A stretch of DNA of 7,900 bases, taken from Candidatus Brevibacterium intestinigallinarum. Its GTDB lineage: Bacteria > Actinomycetota > Actinomycetes > Actinomycetales > Brevibacteriaceae. Where the stretch lies: assembly GCA_019117325.1 (NCBI GenBank), contig DWZY01000150.1, forward strand, positions 1-7,900. Reading direction: 5' to 3'. A model generated the notes under the pieces. It had not been told where the DNA came from. It saw only the letters and a program-made list of their open reading frames with translations, and searched no databases. Shown here one piece after another: positions 1-6,017 of the stretch. Position 1 is the stretch's first letter. Every line of letters begins with the position of its first letter. Made by a program: the position numbers and the translations under genes.

Positions 1-1
1 C

Positions 2-244
2 TCCCTGCGCGGCGCACTCTCCCTGCCCTTCGCCCTCGTCGTGGCCGCGGTGCGCCGCGGGACGATGCTCGCGACCGCGATGGAGGCCCGCGCGTTCGGC
101 ACGGGGGAGCGCACGTGGGCCAGGCCCTCGCGATTGCGCCGTCGCGATGCGGTTGCGATCGCGTGCGCGCTGGGCGTGTCGCTGGCTGCCGTGGGGCTCG
201 CGGTGGCGACTGGCTCGTTCCGCCTCGTGGGAGCAGGCGGATGA
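2..244 (+). CDS. EcfT/CbiQ-type ECF transporter transmembrane subunit, C-terminal part (5' end outside window)
   Basis: The frame is open from the left edge to TGA at 242-244, giving the last 80 residues of a longer protein. It reads as the C-terminal part of an energy-coupling factor transporter T component, the membrane subunit that links the two ATPases to a substrate-binding S component in vitamin or metal uptake. Seen: an R-G-T-M-L-A-T-A-M-E-A-R-A-F-G-T-G-E-R-T stretch encoded at 56-115. This matches the family's cytoplasmic coupling region, where an Ala-Arg-Gly-type motif contacts the ATPase; here the triplet reads Ala-Arg-Ala (86-94). An Arg-rich stretch and one last hydrophobic helix (about 155-225) follow. 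The next gene starts inside its stop codon (ATGA), so the two are probably translationally coupled. The S component and ATPases should lie upstream, so the substrate cannot be told. Confidence 0.72.
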   Translation, partial: SLRGALSLPFALVVAAVRRGTMLATAMEARAFGTGERTWARPSRLRRRDAVAIACALGVSLAAVGLAVATGSFRLVGAGG

Positions 245-837
245 GCGCTGGGAGCACGCAGGTGAGAGCGGTGGGTTCCGGCACCGCAGTTCGTCCGGGC
301 AGCGCGGTTCCTCCGGGCAGGGGAGCTCCTCTGGGCAGGGCCGCCCGGGTGGGCGGGCTCGCCCTGGTGGACGGGACCTCGGGAGCGGGGAAGACGACCG
401 CGGCACGGGATCTGGCGGCGGGCACCGGTGCGCGGGTGCTGCACATGGACGACCTCTACGCGGGCTGGGAGGGGATGGCGCACGCGACGGCGACGCTCGA
501 GCGGATCCTCACCGAGCGCGCCGCGGGCCGCACCCCGCGGTGGCGGCGCTGGGACTGGCATGCCTCCGCGTGGGGCGAGGAGGACAGCATCGCGCCGGAC
601 GTCCCGCTCATCGTCGAGGGGTGCGGCAGCGTCACCGCGGTGACGGCCGGGTTCGCGGACCGGGTCCTCTGGCTCGACGCCCCAGAACCCGTCCGCCGCG
701 CCCGGGCGCTCGCCCGCGACGGCGACGACTCCTGGTGGGAGGGCTGGAAGCGGCAGGAGGCCGCGCACCGGGCCGCCCACGACCCGCAGCGGTGGGCGAG
801 CGACGTTCCCGCGTGCAGTGTCCGCGCACGTCGATAG
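241..837 (+). CDS. P-loop NTPase, uridine kinase-like (AAA-family ATP-binding protein), substrate unknown
   Basis: A 198-residue protein of the P-loop kinase fold. Seen: Walker A GTSGAGKT at residues 45-52, M-D-D-L-Y-A-G-W at 69-76, a beta-strand motif L-I-V-E-G-C-G-S at 123-130, L-W-L-D-A near 170, and a Trp- and Arg-rich lid region ending W-W-E-G-W-K-R-Q-E. The M-D-D-x-Y-x-G-W signature and overall length resemble small actinobacterial proteins annotated as uridine kinase-like or ATP-binding. They share the fold of nucleoside/nucleotide kinases, but their substrate is not established as far as I know. The ATG at 241 overlaps the preceding stop, with GGGAG at 229-233 seven bases upstream. 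The first 36 residues are low-complexity Gly/Pro/Arg/Ser, with a repeated PPGRGAPLGR-like pattern, so an in-frame GTG at 349 (Val37) is a possible alternative start. Coupling to the transporter gene suggests a linked role, but this is only inference. Confidence 0.75.
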   Translation: MSAGSTQVRAVGSGTAVRPGSAVPPGRGAPLGRAARVGGLALVDGTSGAGKTTAARDLAAGTGARVLHMDDLYAGWEGMAHATATLERILTERAAGRTPRWRRWDWHASAWGEEDSIAPDVPLIVEGCGSVTAVTAGFADRVLWLDAPEPVRRARALARDGDDSWWEGWKRQEAAHRAAHDPQRWASDVPACSVRARR

Positions 838-840
838 ACT
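835..840 (+). promoter_or_regulatory. Candidate -10 element (TAGACT) for the HadA-like gene
   Basis: TAGACT fits the actinobacterial TAnnnT -10 pattern. It overlaps the stop codon of the P-loop gene and lies 72 bases before the GTG at 913. No good -35 is visible at 16-18 bases, which is common in this phylum. Transcription would start near 847. This is a pattern match only. Confidence 0.4.
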
Positions 841-861
841 GGCCCGCGACCGCAGACAGCA

Positions 862-901
862 GATCAGGCTGACCGACAGTCGATCGGGCTGACCGCAGAC
901 C
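862..901 (+). repeat. Degenerate 20-bp direct repeat, two copies, in the leader of the HadA-like gene
   Basis: GATCAGGCTGACCGACAGTC (862-881) is followed directly by GATCGGGCTGACCGCAGACC (882-901). Thirteen of the first 14 bases match and then the copies diverge. A third partial echo, GACCGCAGAC, occurs at 848-857 and again at 891-900. The repeat ends at the Shine-Dalgarno (902-907). It may be a slippage remnant or a binding site; nothing shows which. Confidence 0.5.
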
Positions 902-912
902 AGGAGGCACAC

Positions 913-1362
913 GTGTCCGTCAACACCGACCTGCAGGGAGCCCAGTACTCCCTGCCGGCCCCCTTCGAAGTGGGCCGCGAGGCGATCGCGGAGTTCGCCC
1001 GCGCGATCGGCGCCACCCACCCCGCACACGTCGACGCGGCCGCAGCACAGGAGCTGGGGTACACGGACGTCATCGCACCCACGACGTTCGCCGTCATCCC
1101 CTCGCAGCGCTGCGAGGCCCTCTACATCTCCAGCCCGGACTCCGGCATCGACTACTCGCGCGTCGTCCACGGCCAGGAGCAGTTCACGTACACCCGGCCC
1201 ATCGTCGCGGGCGACCGCCTCGCGGCGACCACGCACGTGGACGGGCTGCGGGAATCGGGCGGCAACGCGATGATCACCACCCGCACAGAGCTGACGGATG
1301 CGGACTCCGGTGAGCCCGTCGTCACCGTCACGTCGACCATCGTCGTCCGCGGCGAGAAGTGA
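913..1362 (+). CDS. HadA-like MaoC N-terminal-domain dehydratase subunit
   Basis: A 149-residue single hot-dog-fold protein of the MaoC_dehydrat_N/FAS1-like dehydratase type. It matches the HadA subunit of the (3R)-hydroxyacyl-ACP dehydratase in layout and position. Seen: H-P-A-H-V-D at residues 36-41, G-Y-T-D-V-I-A-P-T-T-F-A at 49-60 and V-V-H-G-Q-E-Q-F-T-Y-T-R-P at 84-96, followed by I-V-A-G-D. In the known heterodimers the A subunit helps form the acyl-chain channel, while the catalytic Asp/His lie on the B subunit; the next gene carries them, as expected. The GTG start has a strong AGGAGG at 902-907, five bases upstream. The HadB-like gene begins 11 bases after the stop. The likely role is the dehydration step of type II fatty-acid elongation. 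A link to mycolic acids is not implied, since no mycolate-specific gene or hadC is present here. Confidence 0.85.
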   Translation: MSVNTDLQGAQYSLPAPFEVGREAIAEFARAIGATHPAHVDAAAAQELGYTDVIAPTTFAVIPSQRCEALYISSPDSGIDYSRVVHGQEQFTYTRPIVAGDRLAATTHVDGLRESGGNAMITTRTELTDADSGEPVVTVTSTIVVRGEK

Positions 1363-1373
1363 GGAGCCAGGCC

Positions 1374-1835
1374 ATGACGAACACCGCCGCACCCCGCCCC
1401 TCGATCGACGCGCTCTCCGTGGGCGACACCGTCATCGACACGACGATCCCCGTGTCCCGCGCGGACCTCATCGCGTACGCAGCCGCCTCCGGCGACCAGA
1501 ACCTCATCCACTGGAACGAGCGCTACGCCAAGGAGGTGGGCCTGCCCAACGTCATCGCACACGGCATGCTGACACTGGGCTCCGTCGTCGCGCGCGTGAC
1601 CGACTGGACCGGCGACCCCGGCTCTGTACTGGACGCGCGGACCCGCTTCACGTCGATGGTCGTCGTCCCGGACGCGGAGTCCGGACCGCCCACGGCCCCC
1701 ACCGCCCAGCTCGCGCTCACCGCGACCGTGGGCGCGATCGATGCCGACGCCGGTGTCGTCCGCCTCGACCTCGCCGTGAGCGCGGGTGACGACTCGGTCC
1801 TGGGCCGCACCCAGGTGAAGGTCCGTCTGGCGTGA
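1374..1835 (+). CDS. HadB-like MaoC-family dehydratase (catalytic hot-dog subunit)
   Basis: A 153-residue MaoC-like hydratase/dehydratase. Seen: the hydratase-2 motif A-S-G-D-Q-N-L-I-H-W-N at residues 38-48, which places the expected catalytic pair at Asp41 and His46, then I-A-H-G-M at 61-65. Start choice: the frame also opens at GTG 1359, but GAGGAG at 1361-1366 sits seven bases before ATG 1374, and the HadA-like stop is at 1360-1362, so 1374 is preferred. Together with the upstream gene it should form a heterodimer that removes water from (3R)-hydroxyacyl-ACP (or -CoA) to give the trans-2-enoyl product in the cytoplasm. Its stop codon overlaps the murB start (GTGA), so murB translation is probably coupled to it. 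No HadC-type third subunit follows. Confidence 0.87.
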   Translation: MTNTAAPRPSIDALSVGDTVIDTTIPVSRADLIAYAAASGDQNLIHWNERYAKEVGLPNVIAHGMLTLGSVVARVTDWTGDPGSVLDARTRFTSMVVVPDAESGPPTAPTAQLALTATVGAIDADAGVVRLDLAVSAGDDSVLGRTQVKVRLA

Positions 1836-2992
1836 GGTTCGCAGACCTCACGACCCTGCGGGTGGGCGGCCCCATCGCCCACCCGCACGAGGCCCGCACC
1901 CGCGGGGAGCTCGTGGACTTCGCACGCGCCCACCCGCTGGCCGATCGCGGGGAAGGCGCGGCGCCGCTCACCGCGCCGGATGTCCTGTTCGTGGCGGGCG
2001 GCTCCAACCTGCTCGTCGCGGACGAGGGCTTCGACGGCCCCGTCTGCCTCATCCGGACCCGCGGGATCGACTGGCAGGACGCGGATGCCGACGGCACCGT
2101 GCGGGTGACGGCAGAGGCGGGCGAGGACTGGGACGGTCTCGTCGCCCAGACCGTGGAGCGCGGCCTGTCCGGCCTGGAGGCGCTGTCCGGGATACCCGGC
2201 TCCGTGGGCGCCACCCCCGTCCAGAACGTGGGTGCGTACGGCGCAGAGGTCGCCGACTGCCTCCGCGAGGTCCTCGTCCTCGACCGCGTCACGGGCCAGG
2301 AGCGCGTGCTCACTCCTGACGAGCTGGGCTTCGGGTACCGGACCTCGGTGCTCAAGCGCTCGGCTGCGGCGCTCGGCGCGGTGCGCTTCGTCGTCCTCGC
2401 CGTCACCTTCGCGCTGCGGGCGACCGGCAGTGAGGCGGGTGCCGGTGCGGGTGCGTCGGGCGAGGTCGTTGGTGCAGCGGTGCGCTACCGCCAGCTGGCC
2501 ACCGCGCTGGACGTCGACCTGGGCGCGCACGTGCCGGTCGAGCGAGTGCGCGCGGCGGTCCTGGAGCTGCGCGCATCGAAGGGCATGGTGCTCGATGCCG
2601 CGGACCACGACACGTGGTCCGCCGGCAGCTTCTTCACCAATCCGATCCTGCCGCTCGTCGACGACGCGGTGGGCCGGGTGACGGCCCAGGACGTGCTGCC
2701 TGAGGGTGCCCCCGCGTACCCCGTGCTCGACCACCGCACGGGCGAGGCGGATCCGGATGTCGTCAAGACCTCGGCCGCCTGGCTCATCGAGCACGCCGGA
2801 TTCTCGCGCGGGTACACGGCGGGCGGAACCGCCGCCTCGCTGTCGACGAAGCACACCCTGGCACTCACCAATCGCGGCACCGCGGCCGCGCAGGACATCG
2901 TGCACCTGGCTCGCCGCATCCGCGCGGGGGTCGAGGAGGCGTTCGGGATCGTCCTGGTCCCGGAGCCCAACCTCGTCGGCATCGACCTGTGA
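1832..2992 (+). CDS. murB: UDP-N-acetylenolpyruvoylglucosamine reductase (UDP-N-acetylmuramate dehydrogenase)
   Basis: A 386-residue MurB that reduces UDP-GlcNAc-enolpyruvate to UDP-MurNAc with NADPH and bound FAD, the second committed step of peptidoglycan precursor synthesis, in the cytoplasm. Seen: T-T-L-R-V-G-G-P at residues 7-14; FAD-binding A-G-G-S-N-L-L-V at 55-62; SGIPGSVGATPVQNVGAYG at 119-137; F-G-Y-R-T-S at 167-172, where Arg170 is the active-site Arg; A-G-S-F-F-T-N-P at 264-271, where Ser266 is the expected proton donor; and P-E-P-N-L-V-G at 377-383, where Glu378 is the catalytic Glu. This is the type I layout. It is longer than the E. coli enzyme, partly through a Gly/Ala-rich insert at about 199-216. 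The GTG start lies in a GTGA overlap with the preceding gene; AAGG at 1818-1821 is only a weak ribosome site, so coupling is likely. The 3' end overlaps the next start the same way. Confidence 0.96.
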   Translation: MRFADLTTLRVGGPIAHPHEARTRGELVDFARAHPLADRGEGAAPLTAPDVLFVAGGSNLLVADEGFDGPVCLIRTRGIDWQDADADGTVRVTAEAGEDWDGLVAQTVERGLSGLEALSGIPGSVGATPVQNVGAYGAEVADCLREVLVLDRVTGQERVLTPDELGFGYRTSVLKRSAAALGAVRFVVLAVTFALRATGSEAGAGAGASGEVVGAAVRYRQLATALDVDLGAHVPVERVRAAVLELRASKGMVLDAADHDTWSAGSFFTNPILPLVDDAVGRVTAQDVLPEGAPAYPVLDHRTGEADPDVVKTSAAWLIEHAGFSRGYTAGGTAASLSTKHTLALTNRGTAAAQDIVHLARRIRAGVEEAFGIVLVPEPNLVGIDL

Positions 2993-4683
2993 CGGTGAGC
3001 GGTCTGCGGCCGCGGCTCCGGGCAGGGCTGCGCATCCTGCGCAGCCGCGCCCTGTCGAGTCGCGTCCTGCGGAGCCGCGCACCGCGGATGCGCACGGTGC
3101 TGCGGTCGCTCGTCGTCCTCGTGTGCTGCCTCGTCATCGTCCTGCCCTGGGCGGTGCTGACCGCGCAGACGGACTCGACGTTCGGCCCCCACGAGGCGCA
3201 CTACGCCGTGACCGCGGATGCCGCGATCGACGTCGATCTGGGACCGCTGGGCACCGTCGTCATTCCGGCCGACGGCCTCCTGCCGCTGGGACTGGGCGTG
3301 CACGTGAGGGTGGGGGAGATCCCCGTCGAGTCCGGCGTGGGCGGATCGACGATCGACGCGCTGGGCGGTGATCTCACGGCCTATCTGGCGCTCTTCACGG
3401 ACCCCGGCGCGCACGTGCGCACCGTGGCCATCGCGCTGGGGCAGGACATGGCCCTGCGCGCGACGGTGGGCGTGCTCGTCCTCGTCGCGCTCATCCTGGG
3501 CGGACGTGCGCTGGCCGGTGCTGCCGGCCGAACCGGACTGGTCTCCGCGCGGCGGCCCCGGCTGCGGGCCGGTGCCGCGACGGCGGGACTGGCGATGCTG
3601 GGCGGCGCCCTGCTGGTGCCCTTCGAGCCCCCGCGGACGATCGAGTCCGACCCCGTCTTCATCGGGACACCCCTGGCCGGCGCACAGGTGACCGGGCGCC
3701 TGGGAGGCGTCGTCGACGAGGCCGCGCAGGCGGCGGCGGACGTGATCCGCGAGAACGACGAGTTCTACTCCTCCGTCCGCGGGAACCTGGCAGCCGCCTG
3801 GCCGCAGCGGCCCACCGGCGCGCGGCTGGGCGCGGGCCCCCTGCGCGGACTGGAGAACCCTGCGCCCACGGACCTCGCGACGATCGTGTGGACCAGCGAC
3901 ATCCACTGCCAGACCGGCATGTCCCGGGTGGTGGGCGACGTCGTGGCCTGGACTGACGCGGACCTTCACATCGACGGCGGTGACATCACCATGACCGGCA
4001 CGGATGCGGAGAACGTCTGCGTCGACTCCCTGGCCCAGGCGCTGCCGGGCGACGTGCCCACCGTCTTCGTCAAGGGCAACCACGACTCCCAGGACACGGT
4101 CCAGCGCGCGCAGGAGGTGGGCTGGACGGTCCTCGACGGGGAGCCGGTCGAGGTCGCGGGCCTCACCCTCGCCGGCGCAGGAGATCCGCGCCGCACCGTC
4201 TTCCCCTCCGGCGACGTCCTCGAGACCGGCGAGGACATCCCGGCGTTCACGGACCGCGTGACGCAGATGGCGTGTGCGGCGGATGAGGACCTGCTCGTCA
4301 TCCACGACCCCCGGCACGCGGAGCCCGCCATCTCCCAGGGATGCGCGGACTACGGACTGCACGGCCACTGGCATCGCCGCGTCGAGCCGGAGCGGCTGGG
4401 CGACGGGGTCCGCTCCGTCGGGTCGACGACGGGAGGAGCGCTCGCGGACGCGCTCACACCGGGGCCGCTCAAGATGCCGGCGGAGATGAGCGTGCTCCGA
4501 TACGACCGGACCACCCGGCAGCTCGTCGACGTGCAGTACATCACGGTCGGCATGGACGCCTCCGTCCAGTTCTCGCCGTGGGTGGCCGCACCGCAGCCCG
4601 CGCCGATCGTGCAGGTGGATCCGGAGGAGTCCGAGGACGAATCGGAGGCCGGATCCACGACGGAGGCGGACGGTTCGACGTGA
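2989..4683 (+). CDS. Membrane-anchored metallophosphoesterase, extracytoplasmic catalytic domain
   Basis: A 564-residue calcineurin-like phosphoesterase. Metal-site motifs in order: S-D-I-H (Asp304, His306), G-G-D (Asp332), K-G-N-H-D (Asn364, His365), I-H-D (His439) and G-H-W-H (His460, His462). The set is complete, so the domain is probably active on an unknown phosphoester. Three hydrophobic helices lie before it, at about 36-57, 156-175 and 195-212. The N-terminus and the 176-194 loop are Arg-rich, so by the positive-inside rule the catalytic domain should face outward. The tail (about 544-563) is acidic and Ser/Thr-rich. Residues 1-35 carry a 10-residue repeat (L-R-S-R-A at 17-21 and 27-31). 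The GTG start overlaps the murB stop (GTGA); GTG 2995 and ATG 3088 (Met34) are alternatives, none with a good ribosome site. Such proteins are common beside murB in actinomycetes; a role in envelope phosphoester turnover is inference. Confidence 0.85.
   Translation: MTVSGLRPRLRAGLRILRSRALSSRVLRSRAPRMRTVLRSLVVLVCCLVIVLPWAVLTAQTDSTFGPHEAHYAVTADAAIDVDLGPLGTVVIPADGLLPLGLGVHVRVGEIPVESGVGGSTIDALGGDLTAYLALFTDPGAHVRTVAIALGQDMALRATVGVLVLVALILGGRALAGAAGRTGLVSARRPRLRAGAATAGLAMLGGALLVPFEPPRTIESDPVFIGTPLAGAQVTGRLGGVVDEAAQAAADVIRENDEFYSSVRGNLAAAWPQRPTGARLGAGPLRGLENPAPTDLATIVWTSDIHCQTGMSRVVGDVVAWTDADLHIDGGDITMTGTDAENVCVDSLAQALPGDVPTVFVKGNHDSQDTVQRAQEVGWTVLDGEPVEVAGLTLAGAGDPRRTVFPSGDVLETGEDIPAFTDRVTQMACAADEDLLVIHDPRHAEPAISQGCADYGLHGHWHRRVEPERLGDGVRSVGSTTGGALADALTPGPLKMPAEMSVLRYDRTTRQLVDVQYITVGMDASVQFSPWVAAPQPAPIVQVDPEESEDESEAGSTTEADGST
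3035..3080 (+). repeat. 16-bp direct repeat, period 30, inside the metallophosphoesterase N-terminus
   Basis: TCCTGCGCAGCCGCGC (3035-3050) recurs as TCCTGCGGAGCCGCGC (3065-3080), with one difference. The 30-base period keeps the frame and gives a repeated decapeptide with core Leu-Arg-Ser-Arg-Ala. It probably arose by local duplication in a poorly constrained cytoplasmic tail. Confidence 0.6.
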
Positions 4684-4704
4684 GCCCGACGGAGCATGTA
4701 TGCT
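4675..4704 (+). promoter_or_regulatory. Promoter for tRNA-Trp (-35 TCGACG, -10 TATGCT)
   Basis: TATGCT at 4699-4704 fits TAnnnT. TCGACG at 4675-4680, inside the end of the upstream coding region, matches TTGACA at four of six positions with an 18-base spacer. Transcription would begin near 4711, about 24 bases before the mature tRNA. Confidence 0.55.
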
Positions 4705-4705
4705 C
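4692..4705. repeat. Perfect 14-bp dyad GAGCATGTATGCTC over the tRNA-Trp -10
   Basis: GAGCAT and ATGCTC are exact inverted repeats separated by GT, and the right arm contains most of the -10 hexamer. It lies upstream of the predicted transcription start, so it would act as DNA (operator-like) and not as an RNA hairpin. No regulator is identified. Confidence 0.5.
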
Positions 4706-4713
4706 GATCCTCG

Positions 4714-4731
4714 GCGGTGATCCCTCACCGC
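4714..4731 (+). other. Hairpin in the 5' leader of tRNA-Trp
   Basis: GCGGTGA (4714-4720), loop TCCC, TCACCGC (4725-4731): a perfect 7-bp stem, with a possible eighth G·U pair. It ends three bases before the mature tRNA 5' end. It would fill nearly all of the predicted leader removed by RNase P. Confidence 0.55.
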
Positions 4732-4734
4732 TGA

Positions 4735-4810
4735 AGGGGTGTGGCGCAATTGGTAGCGCAACGGTCTCCAAAACCGTAGGTTGCAGGTTCGAGTCCTGTC
4801 ACCCCTGCCA
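4735..4810 (+). tRNA. trpT: tRNA-Trp, anticodon CCA
   Basis: A 76-nt cloverleaf with no mismatched stem. Acceptor AGGGGTG (4735-4741) pairs with CACCCCT (4800-4806). The D arm is GCGC/GCGC (4744-4747, 4756-4759) with GG in its loop. The anticodon stem ACGGT/ACCGT encloses loop CTCCAAA (4766-4772), with anticodon CCA at 4768-4770. The T arm is GCAGG/CCTGT with loop TTCGAGT (4788-4794). Discriminator G is at 4807 and the 3' CCA (4808-4810) is encoded. A1-U72 and G73 agree with the tryptophan identity elements known for bacteria. The location before secE is as in mycobacteria. It probably shares a transcript with secE, since no U-tailed terminator lies between them. Confidence 0.98.
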
Positions 4811-4815
4811 GGCAG

Positions 4816-4835
4816 ATCGATCCTGTCGGATCGGT
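4816..4835 (+). other. Hairpin between tRNA-Trp and secE
   Basis: CGATCC (4818-4823), loop TGTC, GGATCG (4828-4833): a perfect 6-bp stem extendable to 8 by U4817·G4834 and A4816-U4835. It has no T-tract, so it is unlikely to be a full terminator. It may mark the 3' trailer for tRNA processing. It also covers GTG 4834, an unlikely alternative secE start. Confidence 0.5.
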
Positions 4836-4863
4836 GACGGTCGACGAGGAATGGGAGGGCCGG

Positions 4864-5109
4864 GTGGCTGAGACCTCCGCAGCTGCAGAGGACACGAGGA
4901 AGCTGGGCCTCTTCGGACGGATCCTCCGCTTCTTCCGCGAGATCGTCGCGGAGCTCAAGAAGGTCGTCACGCCGACCCGCAAGGAGCTCGTCAACTACAC
5001 GCTCGTCGTGCTGGCCTTCGTCGTCATCATGATGCTCCTGATCACCGGACTGGACTTCGTCTTCGGACAGCTGGCCGGCTGGGTCTTCGCGGGCACGACG
5101 CCGTTCTGA
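4864..5109 (+). CDS. secE: Preprotein translocase subunit SecE
   Basis: An 81-residue, single-span SecE, the small subunit that clamps SecY in the Sec translocon of the cytoplasmic membrane. Seen: a short hydrophilic N-terminus; the conserved amphipathic and hinge region from about residue 20, with E-L-K-K-V-V-T-P-T-R-K-E at 30-41; then one membrane helix at about 46-68. This is the minimal one-helix form usual outside enterobacteria. Start choice: GTG 4864 has GGAGG (4854-4858) five bases upstream. The in-frame GTG at 4834 would add ten residues, has no ribosome site and falls inside a hairpin, so it is rejected. Its neighbours, tRNA-Trp before and nusG after, are the classic arrangement. 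It is probably expressed from the tRNA-Trp promoter. Confidence 0.96.
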   Translation: MAETSAAAEDTRKLGLFGRILRFFREIVAELKKVVTPTRKELVNYTLVVLAFVVIMMLLITGLDFVFGQLAGWVFAGTTPF

Positions 5110-5189
5110 TCCCGTCCGGCCCCCGCTGCCGGGGTCGAGCCGATCCGTCCACCTGACCGCACCCACCGCATCGAACGAGGAGACACCAC

Positions 5190-6014
5190 GTGTCGGACAC
5201 CACACCGGAAGAGCTGAGCCCCGAGCTCGACGAGGCGACTGACGCCGCCGAGCCCGCGGTCGAGGCCGACACCGCCGGTGACGCCGACGGCGGCGCGGAG
5301 ACTCCCGAGGCCCCGGTCGACGAGGCCCCCGAGGCCCCGGCTGACAATGCCGAGGCTCAGGCCGAGGACGTTGCGGTGTCCGCCGAGGACGCCGAGGCCC
5401 AGGCGATCGAGGACTTCAAGTCCGACCTGCGCATGCAGGACGGCGACTGGTACGTCATCCACTCGTACGCGGGCTATGAGAACCGCGTGAAGACGAACAT
5501 CGAATCCCGCACGGTGAGCCTCAACATGGAGGAGTTCATCTTCGAGGTGCAGGTGCCGATGGAGGATGTCGTCGAGATCAAGAACGGTCAGCGCAAGCAG
5601 ATCCGTCGCGTCCGCATCCCCGGCTACGTGCTGGTCCGCATGGAGCTCACCGACGAGAGCTGGGGCGCCGTGCGCCACACGCCCGGCGTCACGGGCTTCG
5701 TGGGCAACGCCTACGACCCGGTCCCGCTCACCACGGATGAGATCTTCGAGATGCTGCGCCCCGTCTTCGAGGAGCAGCAGGCGAAGGTCGCGCAGGAGAC
5801 CGGCACGCTCAAGGGCAACGTGGGCGACGACTCCGAGTACGTCGTCGAGTTCGAGGTGGGCGAGTCGGTGCTCGTGAAGGAGGGCTCGTTCGAGGGCCAC
5901 CCCGCGACCATCCAGGAGATCCGCCCGGAGAACCAGAAGCTCACGGTCCTCCTGTCGATCTTCGAGCGCGACGTCCCGGTCGAGCTGGGCTTCGACCAGG
6001 TCAGCAAGATCTGA
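5190..6014 (+). CDS. nusG: Transcription termination/antitermination factor NusG
   Basis: A 274-residue NusG, which binds the RNA polymerase clamp through its NGN domain and couples to Rho or to ribosomal S10 through its KOW domain. Seen: a Glu/Asp/Ala/Pro-rich tail over residues 1-75; the NGN domain from D-W-Y-V-I-H-S-Y-A-G-Y-E (86-97) through P-G-Y-V-L-V (144-149) to V-R-H-T-P-G-V-T-G-F-V-G (161-172); then a linker; and the KOW domain at about 222-272, with G-E-S-V-L-V-K-E-G-S-F at 224-234. The acidic tail explains why it is longer than E. coli NusG (about 180 residues) and is usual in actinomycetes. The GTG start has GAGGAG (5177-5182) seven bases upstream. The 80-nt gap after secE holds only a small 5-bp GC hairpin (5121-5134) and no clear promoter, so nusG is probably co-transcribed with secE. 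Confidence 0.97.
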   Translation: MSDTTPEELSPELDEATDAAEPAVEADTAGDADGGAETPEAPVDEAPEAPADNAEAQAEDVAVSAEDAEAQAIEDFKSDLRMQDGDWYVIHSYAGYENRVKTNIESRTVSLNMEEFIFEVQVPMEDVVEIKNGQRKQIRRVRIPGYVLVRMELTDESWGAVRHTPGVTGFVGNAYDPVPLTTDEIFEMLRPVFEEQQAKVAQETGTLKGNVGDDSEYVVEFEVGESVLVKEGSFEGHPATIQEIRPENQKLTVLLSIFERDVPVELGFDQVSKI

Positions 6015-6017
6015 CAC

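Noticed and set aside
115..240. In-frame upstream extension of the P-loop protein to ATG 115
   Set aside because: It would overlap most of the EcfT coding region and has no ribosome site, while ATG 241 has GGGAG at the right distance.
1359..1373. GTG 1359 as the HadB-like start
   Set aside because: It overlaps the preceding stop and the Shine-Dalgarno itself; ATG 1374 is correctly spaced from GAGGAG.
4711..4734. T-box or amino-acid-sensing leader upstream of tRNA-Trp
   Set aside because: The predicted leader is only about 24 bases with one short hairpin, far too small, and the downstream gene is the tRNA itself.
4834..4863. GTG 4834 as the secE start
   Set aside because: It has no ribosome site and lies in the hairpin after the tRNA; GTG 4864 is properly spaced from GGAGG.
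4851..4871. Six-codon mini-frame (ATG 4851 to TGA 4871) overlapping the secE start
   Set aside because: It has no ribosome site of its own, and such short frames occur by chance.
2485..5205. A 906-codon open frame on the - strand, and other long antisense frames (1523-3082, 4995-6185, 6350-7561)
   Set aside because: They run antisense across several certain genes (murB, the phosphoesterase, secE, nusG, rplK, rplA), and the 906-codon frame also crosses the tRNA. The translations are Arg/Gly/Asp-rich with no domain. Long antisense frames are expected in very GC-rich DNA.
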